Shown here: piece by piece, positions 35,651-44,188 of the stretch | Position numbering within the stretch: the stretch's first letter is position 1 | Layout of the letters: the number at the start of each line of letters is the position of its first letter | Assembly: GCF_021729845.1 (NCBI RefSeq) | Contig: NZ_CP063397.1 | Span: 3,052,001-3,116,000 of the forward strand | Length of the DNA: 64,000 nucleotides | Direction: 5' to 3' | DNA from: Rhizobium sp. SL42 | GTDB taxonomy: Bacteria; Pseudomonadota; Alphaproteobacteria; Rhizobiales; Rhizobiaceae | Notes under the pieces: generated by a model | Databases searched by the model: none | The model's input: the letters and a program-made list of their open reading frames with translations, nothing else | What the model was told of the DNA's origin: nothing | Translations under genes and position numbers: made by a program

Positions 35651-38600
35651 TTATTCTGCAGCAATCCGCCGCGGCTCCCCGGCATCATTGGCCGCCGCGG
35701 TCGCATCCTGCAGTTCCGACTTCAACCGCTCCTCTTCATGGGCATGCGGCTTGGAGAACCGGGCAAGCAGCAGATAGGCGACCGGCGTGATATAGAGCGT
35801 CACCAGTGTCGCCATGCCAAGGCCGCCGACGATGACCCAACCGAGCGCGATACGCGCTTCCGCACCAGCTCCCTTTGCAAGCACCAGAGGCAAGCCGCCC
35901 AGTACCGTAGCGATCATCGTCATCATCACCGGTCGCAAGCGGATCGAACACGCGCTTTCGATCGCCTCGCGAACGCTGGCACCCCGATCGCGCAACTGGT
36001 TGGCGAATTCGACGATCAGGATGCCGTTCTTCGCCATGACACCGACCAGCAGAACGAGACCGATCTGACTGTAGACATTCAGGCTGGAGTCGGTGATCAC
36101 CAGGGCAAACACCGCACAGGCAAGACCGAGCGGCACCGTGGCCATGATGATCAGCGCCGAAATGACGCTTTCGAACTGCGCCGCGAGCACAAGGAAGATG
36201 ATGGCAAAGGCAAATCCGAAGGTCAGCGCCATGCCCGAGGCATTTTCCTCAAGCGTTGCGGCTTCGGCGAGTGGAACCAGCCGCGCACCCGCTGGCAGAA
36301 GCGGTTCGGCAATGGCCTTCATCGCCTCGACCGCTTCGCCAAGCGATACGCCCTCGTTCAGGCTCGACGAGAACGACACCGAGGCTAGCTGCTGCTCGCG
36401 ATTGAGCTGCGGCGACACGGCATTTTCCTGCAGGGTCGCAATGGTCGACATCGGCACCACCCGACCGTCGGACGTGGTAAGGAATATGTTTTCCAGATCC
36501 GTCGGATCATTGATCGGCTGCGTGCTCGAAATCAGCCGAACCGGAATGGCATCGCCGTCGACGAAGACATCCGTTACCGAGCGGCCTTCCAAAAGAGCCT
36601 GCACCGAGGTTCCGATCGCATTGATATCGACGCCGAGATCGGAAGCGCGCTCGCGATTGACCGTCACCGATATCTGCGCCTGGGTCGGTTCGTTATCCAG
36701 CCGCGGCGTCTGGAAAAGACTGGAGTTGCGCATCTGGTCCACGACCTTGATCGCCGCTTCCGTCAGTTTCTCGTGGTCGCTGCCGACAAGCGCCATCTGC
36801 AGACCGCTACCCGCACCCCGGATTCGCAAACTGTTGGTCTGGAAGACATTGCCGCGCAATGCCGGCACGGTCGCCGCTGCGGCGTTGATATCCTGCACGA
36901 TCTGGTTCTGTGTGCGCTCACGCTCACTCCAGGGTGCCAGCGTCAGCACCATGAACGCGCTGTTCGTCGCGCCCTGCCCGGAGATCGAGAAGATATTGCG
37001 GATCTCGCGGCTGTCGACCAGAGGCCGCAGCTTTTCCTCGACGCGCTGGACCTGATCGCGCGTATAGGCAAGGCTCACGCCCTGCGGCGCGGAGAGCCGA
37101 AGCATGACCATCGACCGGTCTTCCTGCGGCGTCAGCTCGTTCTGGATCAAGCCGAATGTCGCAAATGCCGCCCCCGAGATCAGTATCGAGACAACCACGA
37201 CGATCAGCGGATTGCTGAGGCTTGAATGCAGCGTACGTTTGTAGACCCTTGAAAACAGCGCACCGAATCGACCGAGCAGCCCATGATCCTCGTGCTCGGA
37301 CTTTCCGAGCATACGTGATGCCAGCATCGGGCATAGGGTCAGAGCAGTTACCGATGACAGAAGAACGGCAAAGGCCAGCACGAAGCCGAACTCGCGGAAC
37401 AGGCCACCGAGCTGCCCGGGCAGGAAGGAGAGCGGAATGAAAACGGCCGCCAATGTTGCGGTGGTGGCGAGAACCGCGAAGAACACTTCCTGCGTTCCCA
37501 GAACAGCCGCCGCGCGCGGCCCCATGCCTTCGGCACGCCGACGCACGATGTTTTCCAGAACCACGATGGCATCGTCGACCACCAGTCCGGTGGCCAGAAC
37601 GATCGCGAGCAGGGTCAGAATGTTGATCGAGAACCCGACCATGTAGATGGCGACCAGTGTTCCGATCAATGCCACGGGCATCGTCAGCGCAGGAATGAGC
37701 GTGGCTTTCCAGTCGCGCAGGAAGAGATAAAGGACGACGACAACGATGAAGGCGGAAAGCGAAAGCGCCAGCTCCACTTCATGAAGTGCCCCTTCGATGA
37801 ACACCGCGTCATCGCTGGTAATGGCAATTCTCGTGCCTTCCGGCAGCGTTTTCGACAGGGCGTCGACGGCCGCGTGCACACCCTCGGAGATGTTCAATGT
37901 GTTGGACTGCGCCTGACGGATAATGCCAAGGCCCACACCCTGCACGCCGTTCGAGCGCAGCGACGTCGATCCGTCATCCGGACCAAGCGTCACGGTTGCC
38001 ACATCGCGCAACCGCACCTTGTCGCCGATCAGGACATTCTCGAAATCTTCGGGCGTCGTGAGATTGGCCGTCGCCCGAACGACAATGTCCTGGGTCATGG
38101 ATTCGAGCGAACCCGCCGGCACATCCATGGCCGAGCTCTGCAGCGCCGTTGAAAGATCGGCCACGCTGAGCCCACGGCTGGCCAATGCCGCCTGATTGAC
38201 ATCGACCCGGAAGACCTTCTCCTGATCGCCATATACCTGGACATCGGCAACGCCTTCGACTGCGGCAAGCCGGTCGGAGATCTCATTGTCGACGAGCAGC
38301 GTCAGGTCTTCCATGCTGAGTTTCGTCGATGTGACCGCGAGACGCATGATGGCCTGCGAATCCGAGTCCGCCTTGACGATGCGCGGCTCGTCGGCGTCAT
38401 CCGGCAGCAGGTTCGCCACACGGCCGAGTGCGTCGCGCACATCGTTCGCGGCAACCGCCAGATCGACATTGTCGCTGAATTCCAGCGTCGTGCGGCTTTC
38501 GCCGAACTGCGATCGTGACGATATCGATTTCAGCCCGCTGACCCGTGCAACGGCGCCCTCGATCACCTTGGTAACTTCCTGGTCCATCGTCTGGGCCGAG

Positions 38601-38797
38601 GCACCGTCATATTCGGTTGTGACCGAAATCACCGGTTGGTCGACATCCGGCAATTCGCGCACTTCGATACCGGCGAGCGCAGCAAGCCCCGCCACGACCA
38701 GCAGCGTGTTCAGCACCGCAGCCAGTACCGGGCGACGGACGAAAAGCGCCGTAAACGACTGGCCTGATTTTTCCGATGAATTGTCGACAGGATTCAT
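35651..38797 (-). CDS. RND efflux transporter, inner membrane component (AcrB/MexB type)
   Basis: 1048 residues, full length for the HAE1/AcrB class. First helix VLAAVLNTLLVVAGLAALAGI, 12 helices with two large periplasmic loops. Proton-relay residues are in place: two adjacent aspartates in LVVDDAIVVLENI (TM4) and lysine in GVMAKNGILIVEFA (TM10). Exports drugs, lipids or metabolites using the proton gradient. Its start overlaps the adaptor stop by four bases. No outer-membrane TolC-type gene is in the operon, so it must borrow one. Confidence 0.93.
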   Translation of the reverse strand: MNPVDNSSEKSGQSFTALFVRRPVLAAVLNTLLVVAGLAALAGIEVRELPDVDQPVISVTTEYDGASAQTMDQEVTKVIEGAVARVSGLKSISSRSQFGESRTTLEFSDNVDLAVAANDVRDALGRVANLLPDDADEPRIVKADSDSQAIMRLAVTSTKLSMEDLTLLVDNEISDRLAAVEGVADVQVYGDQEKVFRVDVNQAALASRGLSVADLSTALQSSAMDVPAGSLESMTQDIVVRATANLTTPEDFENVLIGDKVRLRDVATVTLGPDDGSTSLRSNGVQGVGLGIIRQAQSNTLNISEGVHAAVDALSKTLPEGTRIAITSDDAVFIEGALHEVELALSLSAFIVVVVLYLFLRDWKATLIPALTMPVALIGTLVAIYMVGFSINILTLLAIVLATGLVVDDAIVVLENIVRRRAEGMGPRAAAVLGTQEVFFAVLATTATLAAVFIPLSFLPGQLGGLFREFGFVLAFAVLLSSVTALTLCPMLASRMLGKSEHEDHGLLGRFGALFSRVYKRTLHSSLSNPLIVVVVSILISGAAFATFGLIQNELTPQEDRSMVMLRLSAPQGVSLAYTRDQVQRVEEKLRPLVDSREIRNIFSISGQGATNSAFMVLTLAPWSERERTQNQIVQDINAAAATVPALRGNVFQTNSLRIRGAGSGLQMALVGSDHEKLTEAAIKVVDQMRNSSLFQTPRLDNEPTQAQISVTVNRERASDLGVDINAIGTSVQALLEGRSVTDVFVDGDAIPVRLISSTQPINDPTDLENIFLTTSDGRVVPMSTIATLQENAVSPQLNREQQLASVSFSSSLNEGVSLGEAVEAMKAIAEPLLPAGARLVPLAEAATLEENASGMALTFGFAFAIIFLVLAAQFESVISALIIMATVPLGLACAVFALVITDSSLNVYSQIGLVLLVGVMAKNGILIVEFANQLRDRGASVREAIESACSIRLRPVMMTMIATVLGGLPLVLAKGAGAEARIALGWVIVGGLGMATLVTLYITPVAYLLLARFSKPHAHEEERLKSELQDATAAANDAGEPRRIAAE

Positions 38798-40005
38798 TGG
38801 CTTGCCACCTCCGGGGTCGCCGCGCCCTTGTCGCTGCCCGCGACCTGAACACCACCACCATCGCGCACGCGCTGCAAGCCCTCGATGGCGACGACATCGC
38901 CTTCCTTGAGAGTGGACTCGACAAGTATCTGGTCCGAATTGCGCTGGATGATGCGCACCCGCGTCTTGATCGACTTGTCATCCTTGACCTGCCAGACGAA
39001 CGATCCCTGCCCGTCCCACTGGACTGCGAGAGGATTGACGGCAGGATAGCGATCTCCGGCAAACTGCATGGTCACATTGAACGACATGCCGGCCCGCAGC
39101 AGATCGTTGGAATTGTCGATCCGGGCGCGAATACGAATCGTGCGGCTCGCCGGGTCAACCCGGTTGTCGACGGCATCGATCTTGCCGGAAAACACCTCGC
39201 CCGGCCTCGAAACCGAAATCGCCTCGATCGCCATGCCCGCCTTGACGGCCGTCGCAAACCGCTCTGGCGCCCAGAAATCGACCAGCAATTCGGACCGGTT
39301 GTCCAGCGTGACCACATTGCTCGATGTGGTGACATTGTCGCCGATGCTGACCCCGACGATACCGATGATCCCGTCGATCGGGGCAACGATGTCGCGTCGC
39401 TTGAGATTGAGTTCCGCTGTTGTCAGGGCCAATTGCGCCTGTTCCAGCGCAATCTGGGCGTCGAGAACTTCGAGCCGCGAGAAGCTCTGCAGGTTGCGAT
39501 AGGATTCGGATTTTTCACTGGCGCTGCGCAGACCGACCTTGGCCAGGTCACGCAATATGATCTGCTCATCGTCATCGAGCTTGGCGATAACCTGCCCCTT
39601 CGTCACCCGTTCGCCGGAGGATACGAGGATCTCGGTGATCGTTCCGGAAGCCTGTGGCATCACGGTAACCGCCTGGATGGCTTCGCCGTCGCCGATTGCG
39701 CTCAGGCGGTCGTTCAGCACGCCAACCGTAACCGGTTGAGTGACGATCAGGATCGACTGGTTGCGACCGCCCTGACGCTGCCCTTGGCCTGCAGCCTGCC
39801 CCTTGCCCCGCGACTGATCCGATGACTGGCCTTGGGCCTGCTGCCCTTCACCACCTGCTGCCGAATTTGAAACAAGCGAAACGACATTCTGCGGCACGCC
39901 CATCTGAACCAGGGTCTGGCCAGCCTGCGGCGACACATAGACCCAAAGACACAGCCCTGCGAAAAGCAGCAACAGACTAAGACCGAGTTGCTTCCAAAGC
40001 GGCAT
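38794..40005 (-). CDS. RND efflux periplasmic adaptor (membrane fusion protein)
   Basis: 403 residues. An N-terminal membrane helix (LGLSLLLLFAGLCLWVYVSP) leads to a Gln/Gly/Ser-rich linker (about 45-75), then biotinyl-lipoyl halves (MPQASGTITEILVSSGERVTKGQVIAKLDD and LKRRDIVAPIDGIIG), a short helical hairpin and beta-barrel. Bridges the pump to an outer-membrane channel. The ATG at 40005 follows TTTGGAG; a TTG four codons upstream overlaps that site. First gene of a two-gene operon with translational coupling to the pump. Confidence 0.92.
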   Translation of the reverse strand: MPLWKQLGLSLLLLFAGLCLWVYVSPQAGQTLVQMGVPQNVVSLVSNSAAGGEGQQAQGQSSDQSRGKGQAAGQGQRQGGRNQSILIVTQPVTVGVLNDRLSAIGDGEAIQAVTVMPQASGTITEILVSSGERVTKGQVIAKLDDDEQIILRDLAKVGLRSASEKSESYRNLQSFSRLEVLDAQIALEQAQLALTTAELNLKRRDIVAPIDGIIGIVGVSIGDNVTTSSNVVTLDNRSELLVDFWAPERFATAVKAGMAIEAISVSRPGEVFSGKIDAVDNRVDPASRTIRIRARIDNSNDLLRAGMSFNVTMQFAGDRYPAVNPLAVQWDGQGSFVWQVKDDKSIKTRVRIIQRNSDQILVESTLKEGDVVAIEGLQRVRDGGGVQVAGSDKGAATPEVASQ

Positions 40006-40342
40006 GCGGAACTCCAAATTAATGCAATGAAAATCGTGCTGAACTATCTGGTTTCAAGGGGCCGAATGCAATGGCCGATCGTCAAGCTTACTGATTTGTA
40101 ATATCACGCGAATTCACGCGCCCGTGATTGGCGCCCTGAATTGGGGACCGTGGTTCGCGACGGCTTTGTCGCCAAAACCGTCGGCAGTCGCTGGCGACAG
40201 GACAACCTGCACCGGCTGACAGCATTCTGTGCCAATCCCCGCTTGCGCGCCAGTTGCAAAAACCGTCGGCAAGCAAGCAATCTGGAATAAAACCAGAACG
40301 CCTTGTCTGGCCTTTCCATACCGAATCACTACATTGAGCCGC
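40006..40342. promoter_or_regulatory. Divergent promoter region between RND adaptor and uvrD
   Basis: 337 bp without a gene. It contains a direct repeat AATGCAATG (40021-40029 and 40065-40073), two TCACGCG units spaced by 10 bp (40104-40110 and 40114-40120), and arms ATCACG/CGTGAT (40103-40108 and 40123-40128). Such helical-turn-spaced repeats could bind a regulator of the pump, but no regulator gene is linked. I see no LexA-type GTTC-N7-GTTC box before uvrD. Confidence 0.35.
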
Positions 40343-42823
40343 ATGAGTAACGGTTTCGACGACATTCCTTTCTTCGATGAAGAACCTGCCCCGCGCAAGC
40401 CGGCGCCGGCGAAAGCCAGCACCGCTGCCCCATCTTCCGGCAGCGGGCTGGGTATTGCCGCCCGCGCCATGGCGGCGCGCGACCAGGCACGCATTCCCGA
40501 TTATCTCTCCGGTTTGAACCCTGAACAACGCCTGGCCGTCGAAACTGTCGATGGTCCGCTTCTTGTGCTGGCGGGCGCGGGAACCGGTAAGACCCGTGTG
40601 CTCACCACCCGCATCGCTCATATTCTTGCGACCAACCGCGCCTTCCCCTCTCAGCTTCTCGCCGTGACCTTCACCAACAAGGCGGCACGGGAGATGAAGG
40701 AGCGCATCGGCCACCTTGTCGGCGGTGCCGTTGAAGGCATGCCCTGGCTCGGAACCTTCCACTCGATCGGCGTCAAACTCCTGCGTCGCCATGCCGAACT
40801 GGTTGGGCTCTCGTCGGATTTCACTATTCTTGATACCGATGACGTGGTGCGCCTGATCAAGCAGATCATTCAGGCCGAGGGCCTTGACGACAAGCGCTGG
40901 CCGGCCAAGCAATTTGCCGCCATGATCGATGGCTGGAAGAACAAGGCACTCGAACCGGCGCAGATCCCCGAAGGAGATGCCCGTGCTTTCGCAAACGGCA
41001 AGGGCCGCGAACTCTATGCCACGTATCAGGCCCGCCTGAAGACTCTGAACGCCTGCGATTTCGGCGATCTCCTGCTTCATCCGATCCGCATGTTCCGCGC
41101 CAATCCGGATGTGCTGAGGGAGTATCACCAGAAGTTCAAATACATTCTGGTGGACGAGTATCAGGACACCAACACAGCCCAGTACATGTGGCTCAGGCTG
41201 CTGGCGCAGCGTCCCGCAGGTGTTCAACAGAACGTATGTTGCGTCGGCGACGACGACCAGTCGATCTATGGCTGGCGCGGCGCCGAAGTCGACAATATTC
41301 TGCGTTTCGACAAGGATTTCCCCGGCGCCAAGGTCATCAAGCTGGAGCGCAACTACCGCTCGACGGAACACATTCTGGGTGCCGCCGGCCATCTGATCGC
41401 CCATAACGAAGGCCGCCTCGGCAAGACGCTATTCACTGACCGCGTCGACCCCAACGACGACAAGGTCGTCGTGCACGCAGCTTGGGATTCTGAAGAGGAA
41501 GCCCGAGCCGTCGGCGAGGAAATCGAGCAGCTGCAACGCAACCAGCACCCGCTCAACAATATGGCTATCCTGGTGCGCGCATCCTTCCAGATGCGCGAGT
41601 TCGAAGACCGTTTCGTCACGCTCGGCCTGAACTACCGCGTCATCGGCGGCCCGCGCTTTTACGAACGCCTCGAAATCCGCGATGCAATGGCCTATTTCCG
41701 ACTTGTCTGCCAGCCAGCCGACGATCTGGCTTTTGAACGCATAGTCAACACGCCCAAACGCGGTCTCGGCGACACGACCATCCGCAATCTGCACGACTAT
41801 GCGCGCGCCCGTGACATTCCGATGCTGGCGGCAGCCGCCGACATCATCGAGACCGACGAACTAAAGCCGAAAGCGCGCAAGTCGCTGTTTGATGTCGTGA
41901 CCGACTTCCGCCGCTGGCAGACGCTTCTGGAAAACACGCCCCATACCGAGCTTGCCGAACAAATCTTGGACGAGAGCGGCTACACGGCCATGTGGCAGAA
42001 CGACAAATCCGCAGAGGCGCCGGGGCGCCTCGAAAACCTGAAAGAACTCGTCCGCTCGATGGAAGCCTTCGAGAGCATGCGCAGCTTCCTCGAACACGTG
42101 TCGCTGGTCATGGATACCGAGCAGAATGCCGAGATGGACGCCGTCTCGATCATGACGCTGCATTCGGCCAAGGGCCTTGAATTCGAAACCGTATTCCTCC
42201 CCGGCTGGGAGGAAGGCCTCTTCCCCCACCAGCGCGCGCTGGATGAAGGCGGCCGCTCGGGCCTCGAGGAGGAACGCCGTCTCGCCTATGTCGGCATCAC
42301 GCGTGCCAAACGACGCTGCCATATCTGGTTCGTGTCCAACCGACGTATCCATGGCCTTTGGCAATCCACCATGCCTTCGCGCTTCCTCGACGAATTGCCG
42401 CCGGCCCATGTCGAGGTCGCGGAATCCGAGACGTCCTACGGCGGCTATGGTCGCAACCCCTATGGCCAGTCGCGCTTCGACAAGCAGGAACCTTTCCAGA
42501 ATTCCTATTCGACACCCGGCTGGAAGCGCGCGCAGGCCAACAAGACCGATGCCACGCGGGACAATTGGGGCAGTCGCTCCGGCCATGCCGTGGAACGCAT
42601 CGGCTATGGCGAGAGCGGCCCGCGCGCAAAAACCATCGACGGCGACCTGGTGGCAAAATCCACCAGCAACGAGCCGTCGCGCTTTTCCGTGGGCGACCGC
42701 GTCTTCCACATCAAGTTCGGCAATGGCAACATCGCCTCGATTGAAGGTAACAAGCTGACCATCGATTTCGACCGGGCAGGACAAAAGCGCGTGCTGGACG
42801 GCTTTGTCGAAATGGCAGGCTGA
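40343..42823 (+). CDS. uvrD: ATP-dependent DNA helicase UvrD/PcrA
   Basis: 826 residues, SF1A 3'-5' helicase of repair and replication restart. Walker A LAGAGTGKTR at about 77-86, motif II LVDEYQDTN near 270, motif III VGDDDQSIYGWRGA, motif V TLHSAKGLEFETVFLPG, motif VI YVGITRAKR. The C-terminus ends in a Tudor-like module (VGDRVFHIKFGNGNIASIEG) as in PcrA, known to contact RNA polymerase. A disordered 50-residue N-terminus precedes the helicase core. The ATG at 40343 (MSNGFDDIPFFDEEP) is chosen; the frame is open from 40229. Confidence 0.95.
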   Translation: MSNGFDDIPFFDEEPAPRKPAPAKASTAAPSSGSGLGIAARAMAARDQARIPDYLSGLNPEQRLAVETVDGPLLVLAGAGTGKTRVLTTRIAHILATNRAFPSQLLAVTFTNKAAREMKERIGHLVGGAVEGMPWLGTFHSIGVKLLRRHAELVGLSSDFTILDTDDVVRLIKQIIQAEGLDDKRWPAKQFAAMIDGWKNKALEPAQIPEGDARAFANGKGRELYATYQARLKTLNACDFGDLLLHPIRMFRANPDVLREYHQKFKYILVDEYQDTNTAQYMWLRLLAQRPAGVQQNVCCVGDDDQSIYGWRGAEVDNILRFDKDFPGAKVIKLERNYRSTEHILGAAGHLIAHNEGRLGKTLFTDRVDPNDDKVVVHAAWDSEEEARAVGEEIEQLQRNQHPLNNMAILVRASFQMREFEDRFVTLGLNYRVIGGPRFYERLEIRDAMAYFRLVCQPADDLAFERIVNTPKRGLGDTTIRNLHDYARARDIPMLAAAADIIETDELKPKARKSLFDVVTDFRRWQTLLENTPHTELAEQILDESGYTAMWQNDKSAEAPGRLENLKELVRSMEAFESMRSFLEHVSLVMDTEQNAEMDAVSIMTLHSAKGLEFETVFLPGWEEGLFPHQRALDEGGRSGLEEERRLAYVGITRAKRRCHIWFVSNRRIHGLWQSTMPSRFLDELPPAHVEVAESETSYGGYGRNPYGQSRFDKQEPFQNSYSTPGWKRAQANKTDATRDNWGSRSGHAVERIGYGESGPRAKTIDGDLVAKSTSNEPSRFSVGDRVFHIKFGNGNIASIEGNKLTIDFDRAGQKRVLDGFVEMAG

Positions 42824-42950
42824 GCAGGGCTTTGGATGCCGGCCAGGCTTCCCATTGCTTGACCCATGCCAAAAGCCTGCTAGGAGGCGTGGAAGATTTC
42901 GCTCACCCGTTCTGTCGGAGATCGCCTTGCATTTTCTGCCAAAGAGCCAG

Positions 42951-43697
42951 ATGACGCTGTCCGTCTACCTGATCAACATGGACGGGGCGACGGATCGCCT
43001 CGCCGCGATGACGGAAAAACTCCAGGCTGCCAGCCTCGAATACGAGCGTGTGCCCGGTGTGAACGGACGCGCGATCAGCTTTCCGATCAAGGAATTCAGC
43101 GAACTGTCCTACAAGCTTCTGCATGGACGGCGGACCACACCGGCTGAAGTCGGCTGCTATCTGAGCCATGTCGATTGTGCCCGCCGCCTGCTCGCCAGCC
43201 ACACCGACCTCGCACTGATCCTTGAAGACGACGTATCCTTCGAGCCGGACTTTCTCAACAGTGTCGACTGTGCTGCCATGCACCCGACCGACTGGGACAT
43301 CCTTCGCCTGACAACCGTGAACCGGGGGCGGAAATACCCCTTCAAGGACCTGGAGAACGGTCGCTCTCTGGCGCTTGCGCTGACGAGGGAAAAAGGGGCC
43401 GGCGCCTATGTCATCAATCGCGAGGCGGCACGCTGGATCGTCAACCGATTGCTCCCGATGCGGCTCGCCTATGACATTGCCTTTGATCTCGAATATCTCG
43501 ACGGCCTCAAGGCCGCCTTCATACACCCGCAACCGGCCAGCCAATATTCGGAACACGAAACCCAGATCCAGAGCAACATGCAGCAATACAAGCTGCCGCG
43601 CTGGCGCTACCTGACGGTCCTGCCCTACCGTGCTTATCTGGAAGTTTCGCGCTTCTTTTCGCGCGGTTTCCAGCTGTTGAAAAACAGGTTCTTCTGA
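42951..43697 (+). CDS. Family 25 glycosyltransferase (LPS biosynthesis type)
   Basis: 248 residues. Begins SVYLINMDGATDRLAAM, as in GT25 enzymes that add sugars to lipopolysaccharide cores, followed by VGCYLSHVDCARRLL and the metal/nucleotide-sugar motif LILEDDVSFEPDF. The ATG at 42951 has a weak site; a TTG at 42927 in the same frame has a better one (GGAG, 42917-42920) and would add eight residues. It lies 127 bp after uvrD and is unrelated to it. Sugar and acceptor unknown. Confidence 0.87.
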   Translation: MTLSVYLINMDGATDRLAAMTEKLQAASLEYERVPGVNGRAISFPIKEFSELSYKLLHGRRTTPAEVGCYLSHVDCARRLLASHTDLALILEDDVSFEPDFLNSVDCAAMHPTDWDILRLTTVNRGRKYPFKDLENGRSLALALTREKGAGAYVINREAARWIVNRLLPMRLAYDIAFDLEYLDGLKAAFIHPQPASQYSEHETQIQSNMQQYKLPRWRYLTVLPYRAYLEVSRFFSRGFQLLKNRFF

Positions 43698-43745
43698 CTG
43701 AAATTCACAAAGCGCATTGAGCGCCGCGAGTCAGGACCGCTTGCC

Positions 43746-44024
43746 TCAGCCGTGCGCTTCTTCGGCGCGATGCAGCCACATCAGTTCCATCTGGACTGCT
43801 GCCTGGAAATCCATGATTTCAACACGCATCTCATCTTCCGGGCAACCAAGAGACAGCAGTTCGCTGCCGAGGGCACGGCATGTCGTCTTCCAGAATTCGA
43901 CGGCGGCATAGCCGTTCAGTCGGTCGAGTTCGACAGCCGAACGGCGCACAAGATCGGTGCGGTTCGCAAGCGGAAAGAAGGCGATGGACGGGTTGGTCTG
44001 GCCGATCATGGCTTGGTCACTCAT
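43746..44024 (-). CDS. DUF6074-like small protein
   Basis: 92 residues, no signal peptide or membrane segment. LVRRSAVELDRLNGYAAVEFWKTTCRALGSELLSLGCPEDEMRVEIMDFQAAVQMELM resembles small rhizobial proteins grouped as DUF6074, characterised by the LVRR-AxEL-RLxG-AAExFW pattern. Probably cytoplasmic and helical. Monocistronic with its own promoter in the gap before the gcd terminator. Function unknown. Confidence 0.7.
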   Translation of the reverse strand: MSDQAMIGQTNPSIAFFPLANRTDLVRRSAVELDRLNGYAAVEFWKTTCRALGSELLSLGCPEDEMRVEIMDFQAAVQMELMWLHRAEEAHG

Positions 44025-44130
44025 GCGAATACATCCTCACGTTACGTGAATGGGTGTAGAATCACATGGTTAACGTTTGGTTTCCTTTGGTCGCCCACGA
44101 CCGAATCAACCGAAATCCGTATCAAAATGC

Positions 44131-44160
44131 AACCCTTCGAGCGCTTTCGCCCGAAGGGTT
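44131..44160. terminator. Terminator hairpin after gcd
   Basis: AACCCTTCG (44131-44139) and CGAAGGGTT (44152-44160) form a perfect 9-bp stem. It starts 28 bases past the gcd stop on the minus strand and is followed there by GCATTTTG. It should end the gcd transcript. Confidence 0.7.
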
Positions 44161-44188
44161 GCTCTTCATAGTCGTGACAAGGTCGAAC

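Noticed and set aside
40088..41404. Minus-strand open frame of 438 codons
   Set aside because: Antisense to uvrD and without recognisable motifs or ribosome site.
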